A DNA stretch of 64,000 bases from Clostridium fermenticellae (GCF_003600355.1 NZ_CP032416.1:888183-952182); one strand, 5' to 3'. Numbered from the stretch's first letter, positions 26,291-36,190 are shown. Translations and numbers: made by a program. Notes: a model not told the origin generated them from the sequence alone.

Positions 26291-28048
26291 ATGATTGAAA
26301 AATTTGAGGATAGTGTACTTAAGTTATATAATATAATTTTACAGCCATTAGATATTATATATAAAAAAATAGCAATTCAAAATTGTAGAAAAATCTTTGG
26401 GATGTCTGAGAATGAAAGTTTCGGACAAGAATATTATAAAGTGAAACATTATACCAGGGCGACAGGAGCTATATATACTCCTCCTAAGCTTGCTGAGTAT
26501 ATTGTAAATAATACTATAAATGAAGAGGATGTAGTGAAAAATCCTTATTTAAAAATTTTAGATCCTGCATGTGGAACCGGGAATATAATTATTCCAGGTA
26601 TAAAACGCTTAAAGTCTATTTTTGAAAAAAATTTAGACCTTATAAATTCTAATAATAATTTGGATATAGACTTTAATTTAGTAGTAAAACACATCTTAGA
26701 TAATAATATATATGGTTTCGATATAGACAAAATTGCATTAAAGATTTTACAAATAGATATATTCGAAATGTATGGATATGTGAATTTTAATAAATTTATC
26801 ACGACTGATTTTTTACTAACAAAACTAAATTGTAAATATGATATCATAGTAGGAAATCCACCATATATAGGTCACAAGTCTATAGATAAAGCATATGCAC
26901 GTATTTTAAAGAATATTTATAGTAATGTATACAGTGATAAGGGAGACATATCATATTGCTTTTTTTCTAAATCAATTGATAATTTAAAATTTGATGGAAA
27001 ATTGACGTTTATCACATTAAGATATTTTATGGAATCTCAAAGCGGTGAAAATCTTCGTGGTTTGATTGGAAATTATACATATATTTATAAAATAGTAGAT
27101 TTTTACGGTATACGTCCATTTAAGGGAATAGGAATAGATCCAGTAATAATATTTCTTAGAAATAGAAAGCTTGAAAATTATAATGCAGAAGTTATTAGGC
27201 CAATCGAAACGAAGTATAAAGGAACAAAATTATTTCTTGATAGTCTTTTTTTAAATAAACTTAATAAAGTCAGGAAATTTTATGTTGGAAACTTGTATAT
27301 AAAAAACAATAAATGGAATTTAGTAGATGAAAATGAGAGGAAGATTTTAGATAAAATATTTGAAAAGACACATTATACTTTAGATGATATATGCACAAGT
27401 TATCAAGGAATAATCACAGGATGTGACAGAGCTTTTGTTGTGGATAAAGATACTGTACTTAACGAAAGTTTGGAAACAAATATAATAAAACCCTGGATAA
27501 AGAGTAGTTTTATAAAAAAGAATGAAATTATTAAAGAAGACAAGTTTTTAATATATTCAGATCTTATAGATGATGAGAAAAGGTATCCAAATATAATTAA
27601 TCATATTTATAAATATAAATGTAAGCTTTTAGATAGAAGAGAATGTAAAAATGGAATAAGAAAATGGTTTGAACTTCAATGGGGAAGAAGTCCGGATCTC
27701 TTTGAAGGTAAGAAAATAATATTTCCGTATAAGAGCAGTAATAACAGGTTTTCAATAGATATCGGAAGCTATTTTAGTGCTGATGTATATGCGCTTTGTA
27801 TAAAAGAAGAATTTAAAATTAGTTACGAGTATATTTCAGAGCTACTCAACAGCAGGATATATGAGTTTTATTTTAAAACCATTGCTAAAAAACTTGGAGA
27901 AGATTTATTTGAATATTATCCCAATAAATTAATGAAATTAAAAATACCTCTAATAGGTGATTGTAAAAGAATTGATGATGATATTTTAGATAAGTATTTT
28001 AACATTACAGCATCAGAAAAACAGATTATAGATATGAAAAATATATAG
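26291..28048 (+). CDS. Orphan DNA adenine N6-methyltransferase, CamA-like
   Basis: 585 residues, a type IIG-like gamma-class N6-adenine methyltransferase. Seen: a TRATGAIYTPPKLAEYIV lead-in, SAM motif I LDPACGTGNIIIPG, catalytic motif IV VGNPPYIGHKSID, and a C-terminal TaqI-type target-recognition domain with YQGIITGCDRAFVV, RRECKNGIRKWFELQWGR and IIFPYKSSNNRFSID. These blocks match from memory the C. difficile CamA (CD2758) methyltransferase, of similar length, which methylates CAAAAA and influences sporulation. No nuclease motif (PD-ExK) or restriction partner is present. Its stop codon TAG is supplied by the first bases of a 118-bp MITE-like repeat. It lies between the surface-polymer locus and the sigF operon. 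Target sequence unproven here. Confidence 0.85.
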   Translation: MIEKFEDSVLKLYNIILQPLDIIYKKIAIQNCRKIFGMSENESFGQEYYKVKHYTRATGAIYTPPKLAEYIVNNTINEEDVVKNPYLKILDPACGTGNIIIPGIKRLKSIFEKNLDLINSNNNLDIDFNLVVKHILDNNIYGFDIDKIALKILQIDIFEMYGYVNFNKFITTDFLLTKLNCKYDIIVGNPPYIGHKSIDKAYARILKNIYSNVYSDKGDISYCFFSKSIDNLKFDGKLTFITLRYFMESQSGENLRGLIGNYTYIYKIVDFYGIRPFKGIGIDPVIIFLRNRKLENYNAEVIRPIETKYKGTKLFLDSLFLNKLNKVRKFYVGNLYIKNNKWNLVDENERKILDKIFEKTHYTLDDICTSYQGIITGCDRAFVVDKDTVLNESLETNIIKPWIKSSFIKKNEIIKEDKFLIYSDLIDDEKRYPNIINHIYKYKCKLLDRRECKNGIRKWFELQWGRSPDLFEGKKIIFPYKSSNNRFSIDIGSYFSADVYALCIKEEFKISYEYISELLNSRIYEFYFKTIAKKLGEDLFEYYPNKLMKLKIPLIGDCKRIDDDILDKYFNITASEKQIIDMKNI

Positions 28049-28163
28049 GGTTTGTAACTGAAAGCTTAACTTATGCTCCGGCCGGGATTTCTAAAATTTT
28101 TTACGTGGCGTACTTTGAAAATCCCGGCCGGAGCATAAGTTAAGCTTAGAATTACAAACCCTA
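28046..28163. repeat. MITE-like palindromic repeat, short form (copy 2, 118 bp)
   Basis: It begins TAGGGTTTGTAA and ends TTACAAACCCTA. Inner arms AAGCTTAACTTATGCTCCGG and CCGGAGCATAAGTTAAGCTT are perfect complements, so almost the whole element is one hairpin. TA flanks it on both sides. It separates the CamA-like gene from convergent speE and could terminate both. Confidence 0.92.
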
Positions 28164-28175
28164 TAGTTTTTATGC

Positions 28176-29003
28176 TTATTCTAATATATCCTCTATAAAT
28201 TTAGGGAGTACAAAACAAGCCTTATGAAGTTGTTTTGTATAGTATTTTGTGTCAATATCAATTGTATTTGATAAGTCAGCTGTTTCCGGATTATATTTTT
28301 TTGAGCCAATTGTGAAACTCCAGAACCCGCTTGGATATGTAGGAATTCCAGCCATAAATAATTTAGTTATAGGAAATACAGCCTTTGCGTCATCATACAC
28401 ACGTTTTACTGTATCTGGTAAATAAAAAGGTGTTTCAGTTTGAGCTATAAATATGCCGTCTTGTGTTAGACATTCAGATATTTCCTTATAAAAACTTCCA
28501 CCAAACAATCCTTCAGCTGCACCGAATGGATCTGTAGAATCAACTATTATAACATCAAATTCATTTTTATGTTCATGTACATATTTTATACCGTCACCAA
28601 TGAAAATTTCACATTTTGGATCACTTAATCCACAGCTTATTTCTGGTAAAAACTTTTTACATTCCTTAATAACATCTTCATCAATTTCACATAATACAAC
28701 TTTTTCAACGGAAGGATGTTTAAGAATTTCTCTTACTGTACCACCATCTCCACCACCAACTACAAGAACTTTCTTAGGATTTTTATGTGTAAAAAGGGGA
28801 ATGTGAGTTATCATTTCGTGATATACATACTCATCTTTAATTGTAGTTTGAACGATTCCGTCTAATGTAAGCATTCTACCTAATGCATATGTATCAACGA
28901 TACATAAATCTTGATATTTAGTTTTTTTCCTTACCAGAGTTTCTTTCACTTTATAGGTCATAACAGCATCTTCTATTTGACCTTCTCTAAGCCACATATC
29001 CAT
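28176..29003 (-). CDS. speE: Spermidine synthase
   Basis: 275 residues. It transfers aminopropyl from decarboxylated SAM to putrescine. Seen: [20 protein letters not shown] (the dcSAM-binding loop), [10 protein letters not shown], the catalytic aspartate in [17 protein letters not shown], and the N-terminal [20 protein letters not shown]. On the minus strand a GGAGGT site precedes the ATG. The speA-like decarboxylase at 1243-2703 could supply the upstream precursor. It is convergent with the CamA-like gene across a MITE-like hairpin and divergent from the spoIIA operon. Confidence 0.94.
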   Translation of the reverse strand: MDMWLREGQIEDAVMTYKVKETLVRKKTKYQDLCIVDTYALGRMLTLDGIVQTTIKDEYVYHEMITHIPLFTHKNPKKVLVVGGGDGGTVREILKHPSVEKVVLCEIDEDVIKECKKFLPEISCGLSDPKCEIFIGDGIKYVHEHKNEFDVIIVDSTDPFGAAEGLFGGSFYKEISECLTQDGIFIAQTETPFYLPDTVKRVYDDAKAVFPITKLFMAGIPTYPSGFWSFTIGSKKYNPETADLSNTIDIDTKYYTKQLHKACFVLPKFIEDILE

Positions 29004-29319
29004 AATAATATACCTCCAAACCTAATGTTTATTTATGCATGCAAATAATATTATAACAATGTTTTAAATAAATTTCTATAGGCTTTATGGATGAAATCTT
29101 GGCTTAGGTTCCTCATCATAAAAACTTTTAATAAATTTAAATTCTATATTTTTAAACATAAAATTATAAATTATGTGAATTATGAATAATATGTATATAA
29201 ATATTATAAATGGCAAAAATAAATTATAGAATTGTTTTAAAGAAAAAAGAGGAAAAATATTACAGATATAGAATATAATCATTAGGATATTTTAATTACA
29301 ATTTTGAAGGGGGGTTAAA

Positions 29320-29364
29320 GTGTCTGACTCGGACTATGCAGTTTTATGCATATGCTGTAAATGA
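29320..29364 (+). CDS. Possible 14-residue peptide ORF upstream of spoIIAA
   Basis: GTG at 29320 follows the strong ribosome site AAGGGGGG by 5 bases and opens a 14-codon frame (MSDSDYAVLCICCK, stop TGA). A hairpin (CTGTAAAT / ATTTACAG) starts inside its last codons. It could be a leader peptide or chance. No homologue is known to me. Confidence 0.2.
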   Translation: MSDSDYAVLCICCK

Positions 29365-29476
29365 TATTTAAATTATTTACAGTCATATTATATGAAAGCT
29401 ATAATATGGTAAATTAAAGTTAAAGAAGAGAAACTTTAACGCTAGAATTTTATGATTTTAGTAGAGTTTAGATAAA

Positions 29477-29812
29477 ATGTATTTAAAATTTGAAGAATCA
29501 AATGATAAGCTTATTGTACATATGATTGGGGAACTTGATCATCATAGTGCTGAGGAAGTAAGAAATAAAATAGATGACAAGTTAAATCAAGACAAAATTA
29601 TTAAGTTAATATTGGATTTTAAAAATGTAAGTTTTATGGATAGTTCGGGTATAGGAGTTGTAATAGGCAGATATAAAAAGCTTAAGATGAAGAGGGGAAA
29701 CATATGCATAAGCAGAGCAACTGATTCGATAAAGAGGGTATTTGAGTTATCTGGTATGTTTAAGATAATTAGCCTTTATGACACTATAGAAGAAGCGGTT
29801 CAGAGTATTTAA
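29477..29812 (+). CDS. spoIIAA: Anti-sigma F factor antagonist SpoIIAA
   Basis: 111 residues, one STAS domain. The phosphorylation site is the second serine of MDSSGIGVVIGRYK (Ser57), matching B. subtilis Ser58. Unphosphorylated SpoIIAA frees sigma-F from SpoIIAB in the forespore. The ribosome site is weak (AGAGTTTAG before the ATG). In other endospore formers this operon is read from a sigma-H promoter; AGAGAAA ... AGAAT at 29428-29447 is a poor candidate for one. It is first of three genes, with 17 bases to spoIIAB. Confidence 0.95.
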   Translation: MYLKFEESNDKLIVHMIGELDHHSAEEVRNKIDDKLNQDKIIKLILDFKNVSFMDSSGIGVVIGRYKKLKMKRGNICISRATDSIKRVFELSGMFKIISLYDTIEEAVQSI

Positions 29813-29829
29813 TTCGGGGGGAGTTATAA

Positions 29830-30258
29830 ATGTACAATAATATGATGAAAATAGAGTTTCTAAGTAAATCAGAAAATGAAAGTTTTGCTAGAGTTGCGGT
29901 GGCAGCTTTTGTATCTCAACTCGATCCTACTATAGAAGAGCTTACAGATGTAAAAACTGCTGTATCGGAAGCAGTGACAAATTCTATAATACATGGATAT
30001 CAAAACAGGGAGGAAATAATAAAAATAGAGGCTGTAATAGAAGAAAAAGAACTTATTATTACAATTTGTGATGACGGTATAGGAATAGAAAATATAGAAC
30101 TTGCAAGACAGCCTTTATATACATCAAGACCTGATTTAGAAAGATCAGGAATGGGTTTTACAGTAATGGAAACATTTATGGATAAATTAGAAGTTTATTC
30201 TGAAAAAAATAAAGGGACAAGAATTGTGATGAAGAAAAAATTTAAATCGTTAAGTTAG
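29830..30258 (+). CDS. spoIIAB: Anti-sigma F factor / serine kinase SpoIIAB
   Basis: 142 residues, a GHKL-fold serine kinase. Seen: the N-box [12 protein letters not shown], the G1 box [11 protein letters not shown], and the G2 box [14 protein letters not shown]. It binds and inhibits sigma-F and phosphorylates SpoIIAA. GGGGGGAG lies 8 bases before the ATG. It is the middle gene of the operon, 10 bases from sigF. Confidence 0.96.
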   Translation: MYNNMMKIEFLSKSENESFARVAVAAFVSQLDPTIEELTDVKTAVSEAVTNSIIHGYQNREEIIKIEAVIEEKELIITICDDGIGIENIELARQPLYTSRPDLERSGMGFTVMETFMDKLEVYSEKNKGTRIVMKKKFKSLS

Positions 30259-30268
30259 GTGAATTGAT

Positions 30269-31024
30269 ATGGGTGAGGAAGCAGTTAAAAAAATAGATTA
30301 TAACTATGAGAATAATGTTCGGCTTATAAGAAGTGCCCAAAACGGAGACAAAGATGATCTAAATAGATTAGTCAAATTAAACTTGCCTCTTGTATCAGCT
30401 ATCAGTAAAAAATTTTTAAATAGAGGATATGAATATGAGGATATATTTCAAATTGGATGCATTGGACTTGTAAAAGCAATAAATAATTTTGATGAGAAGT
30501 ACAATGTAAAGTTTTCTACTTATGCAGTACCTATGATACTTGGGGAGATAAGGAGATTTTTAAGGGATGACGGAATAATAAAGGTTAGCAGAAGTGTGAA
30601 AAATACTGCTAAAAAGTTGCATTATGATAAAGAGAGTCTAACAAAGGAATTGAATAGAGAACCAACGATTGATGAATTAGCTAAGTATTCTGGTGTTAAC
30701 AGAGAAGAAATAGTTTTTGCTATGGAATCCGCGAACAGTTTGCAGTATTTGTATGATACTATACATCAAGATGATGGATCACCAGTATTACTTATTGATA
30801 AATTAAGTCAGAATCATGAAGAAGATACAAAAATGGTAGATAGGATAGCATTGAAAGAGGCATTGAAGAGTTTAGATGTAAAATCAAGGCAGATTATAAT
30901 GCTAAGATATTTTAAAGATAAGACTCAGGTTCAGGTAGCAAAAATGCTTGGAATAAGTCAAGTACAAGTGTCTAGAATTGAAAAAAGAGTTTTGAAAGTA
31001 ATGAAAAAAAGTTTGACTGGATAA
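30269..31024 (+). CDS. sigF: RNA polymerase sporulation sigma factor SigF
   Basis: 251 residues. Region 2 includes YEYEDIFQIGCIGLVKAINNF and FSTYAVPMILGEIRRFLRD. Region 3 is NREPTIDELAKYSGVNREEI. Region 4.2 is QVQVAKMLGISQVQVSRIEK, the promoter -35-reading helix-turn-helix. It directs early forespore transcription after SpoIIAB release; spoVA, next downstream, is a known target of forespore sigma factors in related organisms. It ends 1 base into a strong terminator. Confidence 0.96.
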   Translation: MGEEAVKKIDYNYENNVRLIRSAQNGDKDDLNRLVKLNLPLVSAISKKFLNRGYEYEDIFQIGCIGLVKAINNFDEKYNVKFSTYAVPMILGEIRRFLRDDGIIKVSRSVKNTAKKLHYDKESLTKELNREPTIDELAKYSGVNREEIVFAMESANSLQYLYDTIHQDDGSPVLLIDKLSQNHEEDTKMVDRIALKEALKSLDVKSRQIIMLRYFKDKTQVQVAKMLGISQVQVSRIEKRVLKVMKKSLTG

Positions 31025-31069
31025 AAATATCTCAAAATAGAATTAATTCTATTTTGAGATATTTTTTTT
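31023..31069 (+). terminator. Intrinsic terminator of the spoIIA operon
   Basis: AAATATCTCAAAATAGAATT pairs with AATTCTATTTTGAGATATTT in a nearly loopless perfect palindrome and is followed by a T-run. It separates sigF from spoVAC. Confidence 0.9.
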
Positions 31070-31144
31070 ATGTTCTTATTTTTGTTTAAAATTTCTTATA
31101 TAACATAAAATAAGATATAAAATCTATGAAAGAGGGGATTATAC

Positions 31145-31603
31145 ATGAATGTGAATGAACAGGATATTAGAAATGAATTTCAAAGTTTATATTCAAAAAC
31201 GCAGCCAAAGCCGAATTTATTAAAAAACTGTATTTATGCATTTGTTATAGGTGGACTGATATGTGATATTGGACAATTTTTTAGCAACTGGTTTTTGAGT
31301 ATGGGATTGTCAAATGAAGATTCAGGAACATATGTGTGTATAGTTATGATATTTCTAGCTGCTTTTTTAACTGGAATAGGTGTGTATGATAAAATAGCTA
31401 ATTATGCTGGTGCCGGAACAGTTGTACCTATAACAGGATTTGCAAATTCAATAGTTTCTCCGGCGATGGAGTTTAAAAAAGAAGGCTATGTGTTTGGTGT
31501 AGCAGCTAAGATGTTTACTATAGCAGGACCAGTACTTGTGTATGGTATAGGTTCATCAGTGCTGGTTGGCATCATTTACTTTATAATAAATAGTTTTTTT
31601 TAA
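31145..31603 (+). CDS. spoVAC: Stage V sporulation protein AC
   Basis: 152 residues with about four hydrophobic segments, including CIYAFVIGGLICDIGQFF and the conserved AGAGTVVPITGFANSIVSPA. SpoVAC forms part of the inner-membrane channel that loads dipicolinic acid into the forespore and releases it on germination. A related SpoVAE lies two genes on, and the two share the G-x-T-V-P-x-x-G-F core. GAGGGG precedes the ATG. It is first of the three-gene spoVAC-AD-AE operon usual in clostridia. Confidence 0.96.
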   Translation: MNVNEQDIRNEFQSLYSKTQPKPNLLKNCIYAFVIGGLICDIGQFFSNWFLSMGLSNEDSGTYVCIVMIFLAAFLTGIGVYDKIANYAGAGTVVPITGFANSIVSPAMEFKKEGYVFGVAAKMFTIAGPVLVYGIGSSVLVGIIYFIINSFF

Positions 31604-31616
31604 AGGAGGTTTAATT

Positions 31617-32630
31617 TTGAATAAAAGACTTGGAGATCAAACTGTGAGAATTGAAAGTAAACCTAGAATTATATCTACGGCAAGCGTTGTTGGACCTAAG
31701 GAGGGTAAAGGAAATTTTAAGGACTATTTTGATGTCATTTTAAAAAATGATCATAAGGAAAATGAAAGTTTTGAAAAAGCTGAAACAAATATACTGTCAA
31801 CAGCTATATCTGAGAGTATAAAAAGGGCAAATTTAACTGAAGAAAAAATTGGATACATATTTGCAGGAGATCTTTTGAATCAACTGTCAGCATCCAGTTT
31901 CGCAGTTAGAGGAATGAATGTTCCCTTTATAGGATTATACGGTGCATGCTCAACAATGACTGAATCATTAAGCATAGCATCAATGATAATGGATGGAGAA
32001 TTTGCAAATTATGTTATAGCCGCAACCTCATCACATTTTGCTGCTTCTGAAAGACAATTTAGATTTCCATTAGAATTTGGAACGCAGAGAGCTCTTACAT
32101 CCCAATGGACAGTAACTGGTGCAGGAGCAATGGTTCTTGGAAAAACTGGGAATTTTCCATATGTAACGTATGTCACTACTGGAAAGATAAAGGATTATGG
32201 AGTTACAGATTCTAATGATATGGGATCTGCTATGGCACCAGCTGCTGCGGCAACTATTTATCAGCATTTTAAAGATACAGGACGCAGCCCGAGTTATTAT
32301 GATTTAATAGCTACAGGTGATCTTGGAAAATATGGTAAGGAAATAACTGAAAAACTAGTAAAGAAATATGGATATGATATATCTTCCAATTATATGGATT
32401 GTGGTCAGGAAATATTTGATAAAAGTCAGGATGATACAAATGCTGGTGGAAGTGGATGTGGATGTTCTGCTGTAGTTTATTGTGGATATATATATAAAAA
32501 TATGATGAACAAGAAGTTTAAGAAAGTATTGCTCATTTCAACAGGTGCTCTTTTAAGTACTACATCCTCACTTCAAGGAGAAAGTATTCCTGGTATAGCT
32601 CATGCTGTGTCAATTGAATATGGAGATTAG
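31617..32630 (+). CDS. spoVAD: Stage V sporulation protein AD
   Basis: 337 residues with a thiolase/ketoacyl-synthase-like fold that binds dipicolinic acid rather than acting as an enzyme. Seen: GLYGACSTMTESLSIASMIM (thiolase-like nucleophile region), SSHFAASERQFRFPLEFG, and the C-terminal GGSGCGCSAVVYCGY. The start is TTG with AAAGGAGG 6-7 bases upstream. It is flanked closely by spoVAC and spoVAE. Confidence 0.96.
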   Translation: MNKRLGDQTVRIESKPRIISTASVVGPKEGKGNFKDYFDVILKNDHKENESFEKAETNILSTAISESIKRANLTEEKIGYIFAGDLLNQLSASSFAVRGMNVPFIGLYGACSTMTESLSIASMIMDGEFANYVIAATSSHFAASERQFRFPLEFGTQRALTSQWTVTGAGAMVLGKTGNFPYVTYVTTGKIKDYGVTDSNDMGSAMAPAAAATIYQHFKDTGRSPSYYDLIATGDLGKYGKEITEKLVKKYGYDISSNYMDCGQEIFDKSQDDTNAGGSGCGCSAVVYCGYIYKNMMNKKFKKVLLISTGALLSTTSSLQGESIPGIAHAVSIEYGD

Positions 32631-32644
32631 GAGGTATAATTCAT

Positions 32645-33004
32645 ATGAAAAGTTATTTAATGGCATTTATAGTTGGAGGAATTATATGTGTAATCGGTCA
32701 AATTCTTATGGATAAGACAAAATTAACACCCGCAAGAATACTTGTTGCATTTGTTACAGCAGGAGTATTTTTAGGGGCGTTAAATATATACGATTTTGTG
32801 ATAAAATATGGTAGAGCAGGAGCTACTGTGCCTTTACCTGGTTTTGGAAATATCCTTGCAAAGGCTGCCATAAAAGAGGTAGATGCTAAAGGATTAATAG
32901 GTGCTTTTACTGGTGGAATAAAAGGCACAGCCGGTGGTGTAAGTGCTGCAATAATATTTGGATATATAACAGCATTGATATTTAATCCAAAGACAAAAGA
33001 TTAA
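32645..33004 (+). CDS. spoVAE: Stage V sporulation protein AE
   Basis: 119 residues with three to four membrane segments. It begins with MAFIVGGIICVIGQILMDKT and has GRAGATVPLPGFGN, parallel to the SpoVAC core. It is the third subunit of the dipicolinate channel. GGAGG precedes the ATG. It ends at a hairpin shared with a convergent penicillin-binding protein gene. Confidence 0.95.
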   Translation: MKSYLMAFIVGGIICVIGQILMDKTKLTPARILVAFVTAGVFLGALNIYDFVIKYGRAGATVPLPGFGNILAKAAIKEVDAKGLIGAFTGGIKGTAGGVSAAIIFGYITALIFNPKTKD

Positions 33005-33009
33005 TATCA

Positions 33010-33060
33010 AAATAATTGGGATTATCACGTTTAAATAAATGTGATAATCCCAATTATTTA
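33010..33060. terminator. Bidirectional intrinsic terminator
   Basis: AAATAATTGGGATTATCAC pairs perfectly with GTGATAATCCCAATTATTT. It sits between convergent spoVAE and the PBP gene, A-rich on one side and T-rich on the other, and so suits both strands. Confidence 0.9.
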
Positions 33061-35406
33061 GTTGCTATCTGAATTTACTTTTTGATTGTCTGTGTTGTTA
33101 TCGTCCAAATTGATATCAGTATTATTACTATTTTTTTGTGTTTTATCATCAGGAATATTATTATTATTGTTATTATTATTATTGTTATTATTATTCCTAC
33201 CATTAGAAGCATTATTGTTATTATTCCGATTAGATTTCTTTAATCCAGAGTTATTAAAAAATGAGTTTATTTTATTTGATAGATGGGCGTTATTACAATA
33301 AGTAGTGGGTTGAGTTCCATCTATAAATAGTTCGTTATAAACAGTGCTTTTATCTGGATCACTATAGCATATTGAAGTTGCAAGTTTACCGGAAAGCTGA
33401 CATATTGGTTCTGTTACGATGCTGTCTGGTATATCAATATCCTTGTTTGGTAAATTTTGATGTATAGGTTTCATTATAGCTGCCCATAAAGAGGCTGATG
33501 AATTACTGTTAAGTCCTGTGATTATGGAATTATCATCATTACCTATCCACACAGCGGCAGAATAATAAGGGGTAAGTCCACAAAACCATAAGTCTTTTGA
33601 ATCAGTAGAAGTACCAGTTTTACCTCTAATCGGCATATCTCCAAAATTGGCATTGGGTCCTGTACCTTGATCACTTACTGGACCTTTTAATAAATCATAC
33701 ATTATGTATGCACTTTGTGCTGACATAATTTTTTTTGTAGTAGTGTTATTTTGCAAAATTACCTTTCCAGATCTATCAACGACTTTGGTGTAGAGTTTAG
33801 GAGAGGTATATGTACCATAGTTTCCAAAAACTCCATAAGCAGCTGCCATAGTAAGAGTGTTTGAACCATGGTGTAACTGTCCCAAAGATAATGCAGATAT
33901 ACTTGTTTTATCATGTTCATCTAATGTCAAGCCAAATTTTTGAGCATAGTCTATTCCAGTTGAAAGACCAATTTTATCTTCAATCTTTACTGAAGCTAAG
34001 TTACTTGAATGTTCTAATGCGGTCCTTAAGGTTATATCACCCATGTAGTTTGAGTAGTCATTATGTGGAGTGTATGATGTACCATCAGAACTATATTTTT
34101 GGGATAAATCATTGCTAAGTGGAGAATCATCAATAATTGAAGCTGCTGTATATTCTTTTGAAGCAATCGCAGGTGAATATACAGTTAACGGTTTTATACT
34201 TGAACCCGTAGGCCGCAAAAAACTATTAGAAGCAGCTCTATTGTAAGATCTTGCTGGTTGATCTCCTCGTCCACCAACAATACATTTAATCTCTCCAGTG
34301 CGATAATCCATTATAACTGCGGAAGCTTGCGGTTGTTCTATATTGTTGGATGAATTATTGCCTAATATAGTTGTCGTATTTAGCACCTGTTGAGTACTAT
34401 TTTGAATTGATTTATCCATCGTTGTATATATTTTTAGACCTCCATACATTAACATGTGCTCTGCTTGATTTTCACTATAATGATATTGACTTTCCAGCGC
34501 TTTTTTCACTTGATCTATGGCTGGAAGTGTAAAATATTCATAATTGAGTTTTCCACTGTTTGAGTTCTGAGGCTCAAATACCAATTTGTTATTTGCGAGG
34601 TCTGTTAGAGCATTGTTATAGACATCAGAAGTTATGTATCCATTCTCATACATTTTTTTTAGTACAGTCTTAGTTCTGTTTAAATAAAGTGAAGGGTTTT
34701 TTTTTGCTGCATCTGAAAAAGGATAATATACAGATGGACTTTGAGGTATTCCAGCTATAAATGCACATTCAATTAAATTTAGATCTTTTGCATCTTTATT
34801 AAAATATTGCTCTGAAGCAGCTTCAGCTCCCAATGCTTTTCCACCAAGATATATTGTATTTATATATGCTTGTAGAATTTGGTCTTTTGATAGATATTTT
34901 TCAAGCTTTACAGCAAGATAGATTTCTTGAATTTTTCTTTTAAATGAAACTTCTGAAGATAACATTGTGTTCCTCACTAGCTGTTGGGTTATAGTAGAAG
35001 CACCCTGTATACCAGGTTGTCTTGTTATTTTATTTTTTATATCTATAAGTGCGACACCCAATATTCTTTTTACATCTATGCCTTTATGTTTATAAAATCT
35101 TTCATCTTCTATACTTATGAATGCATTTCTTAGATTTTGCGGCATATCTTTATAAGAGATAACCTTTCTTTGTTGACTTGTAACTACAACATCCATGAGT
35201 TGATTTTGATTGTCATATAAAACAGAAGATTCATCCAATGTTAAAAGTTGGTTGACATTTAAAGCAGGAGCATTTTTTATTATTGCGAAAACTACTCCTG
35301 TACATGTTACTGCTCCTAATATAATTAAAGTTAAAATAGTAATAAGCGTTATTTTTAAAGCCTTAGAATGAGGTTTGGCTTTAGTTCTTTTACGCTTCTT
35401 GCTCAT
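33058..35406 (-). CDS. Class A penicillin-binding protein (PBP1A type)
   Basis: 782 residues. One N-terminal membrane anchor (~residues 15-40) follows a Lys/Arg-rich start. The GT51 glycosyltransferase domain shows [16 protein letters not shown] and [12 protein letters not shown]. The transpeptidase domain has the acylation serine in GSSIKPL, the SSN motif in EHSSNLAS, and [12 protein letters not shown]. It builds peptidoglycan outside the membrane. The C-terminal ~60 residues are a low-complexity tail rich in Asn with a run of about 13 Asn, encoded by an AAT/AAC microsatellite (33160-33235). GGAGG lies before the ATG on the minus strand. It is divergent from yunB, and its location next to spoVA does not prove a sporulation role. 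Confidence 0.93.
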   Translation of the reverse strand: MSKKRKRTKAKPHSKALKITLITILTLIILGAVTCTGVVFAIIKNAPALNVNQLLTLDESSVLYDNQNQLMDVVVTSQQRKVISYKDMPQNLRNAFISIEDERFYKHKGIDVKRILGVALIDIKNKITRQPGIQGASTITQQLVRNTMLSSEVSFKRKIQEIYLAVKLEKYLSKDQILQAYINTIYLGGKALGAEAASEQYFNKDAKDLNLIECAFIAGIPQSPSVYYPFSDAAKKNPSLYLNRTKTVLKKMYENGYITSDVYNNALTDLANNKLVFEPQNSNSGKLNYEYFTLPAIDQVKKALESQYHYSENQAEHMLMYGGLKIYTTMDKSIQNSTQQVLNTTTILGNNSSNNIEQPQASAVIMDYRTGEIKCIVGGRGDQPARSYNRAASNSFLRPTGSSIKPLTVYSPAIASKEYTAASIIDDSPLSNDLSQKYSSDGTSYTPHNDYSNYMGDITLRTALEHSSNLASVKIEDKIGLSTGIDYAQKFGLTLDEHDKTSISALSLGQLHHGSNTLTMAAAYGVFGNYGTYTSPKLYTKVVDRSGKVILQNNTTTKKIMSAQSAYIMYDLLKGPVSDQGTGPNANFGDMPIRGKTGTSTDSKDLWFCGLTPYYSAAVWIGNDDNSIITGLNSNSSASLWAAIMKPIHQNLPNKDIDIPDSIVTEPICQLSGKLATSICYSDPDKSTVYNELFIDGTQPTTYCNNAHLSNKINSFFNNSGLKKSNRNNNNNASNGRNNNNNNNNNNNNNIPDDKTQKNSNNTDINLDDNNTDNQKVNSDSN

Positions 35407-35503
35407 AATTGTCCTCCTTGTTTATGTAAAATAATTGATTTAAATAATTATATCACAAAATAAAGTATTAATGAAATGAATGTTAACCCTGTGGTAAAAG
35501 GAA

Positions 35504-36178
35504 GTGAGCACAATAAGAAATTTCAGTATAAATAAGAAAATAAAAGTGTATTTTATTATAGTATTAATAATTTTTATTATAGTTACTAATATATATGTGG
35601 TCAATTTTCTTATAAGTCCAGCTATTATTACTGCATCTGAAGCAGAGATTAGAGCACAGGTTACTGAAATAATAAATTCAGTTATATTAAAGGAATATAC
35701 TAAAGAATTTAATTACGACAGCATTATACATACTGAAAAGGATAGGGATGGAAATATAGTTATGATGAAGGCAGATACTTTAAGGATGAATAAGATAGCA
35801 TGTGATGTAGCTATTAAATCACAAAAAGAACTAAAAAATGTGGGAGAAGATGGGGTGAAAATTCCATTAGGATATGTACTAAAAAATAATCTCTTTGCAT
35901 TTTTTGGACCTAATATAACGGTGAAGATGCAGCCGGTTGGATATATAGAAACAAAATATATTTCAAATTTTGAGAGTGCAGGAATAAATCAAACCAGGCA
36001 TAAAATATATGTAGAGGTTAGTACAAATATGAAAATTATAGTACCACTTAAAAGTGAAAATATAAGTATTAAAAATGAAGTCCCTATTTCTGAAACTATA
36101 ATAGTCGGAAAGGTACCACAAACTGCTTTAAACTTAGGATTAGATGGAAGCGGTTTTAAACTCCAGAATCAAAAATAA
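35504..36178 (+). CDS. yunB: Sporulation protein YunB
   Basis: 224 residues with a single N-terminal membrane helix (VYFIIVLIIFIIVTNIYVV) and an extracytoplasmic domain. Seen: SAEAEIRA-type ITASEAEIRAQVTEIINSVI, the IPLGYVLKNNLFAFFGPNI segment, and the closing SETIIVGKVPQTALNL, all typical of the YunB family, whose B. subtilis member is made in the mother cell under sigma-E. The start GTG lies only about two bases after AAGGAA, closer than usual; no other standard start follows nearby. A 118-bp MITE-like hairpin begins 12 bases after the stop. Confidence 0.88.
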   Translation: MSTIRNFSINKKIKVYFIIVLIIFIIVTNIYVVNFLISPAIITASEAEIRAQVTEIINSVILKEYTKEFNYDSIIHTEKDRDGNIVMMKADTLRMNKIACDVAIKSQKELKNVGEDGVKIPLGYVLKNNLFAFFGPNITVKMQPVGYIETKYISNFESAGINQTRHKIYVEVSTNMKIIVPLKSENISIKNEVPISETIIVGKVPQTALNLGLDGSGFKLQNQK

Positions 36179-36190
36179 TTATAGTACTTA

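Noticed and set aside
29085-29282. Minus-strand 65-codon ORF, hydrophobic then ending EEPKPRFHP
   Set aside because: No ribosome site or promoter on that strand. The tail looks protein-like, so a small real gene is not excluded, but I cannot support it.
33086-33301. Leucine-rich + strand ORF opposite the PBP tail
   Set aside because: It is the antisense of the Asn microsatellite; it has no ribosome site and no other support.
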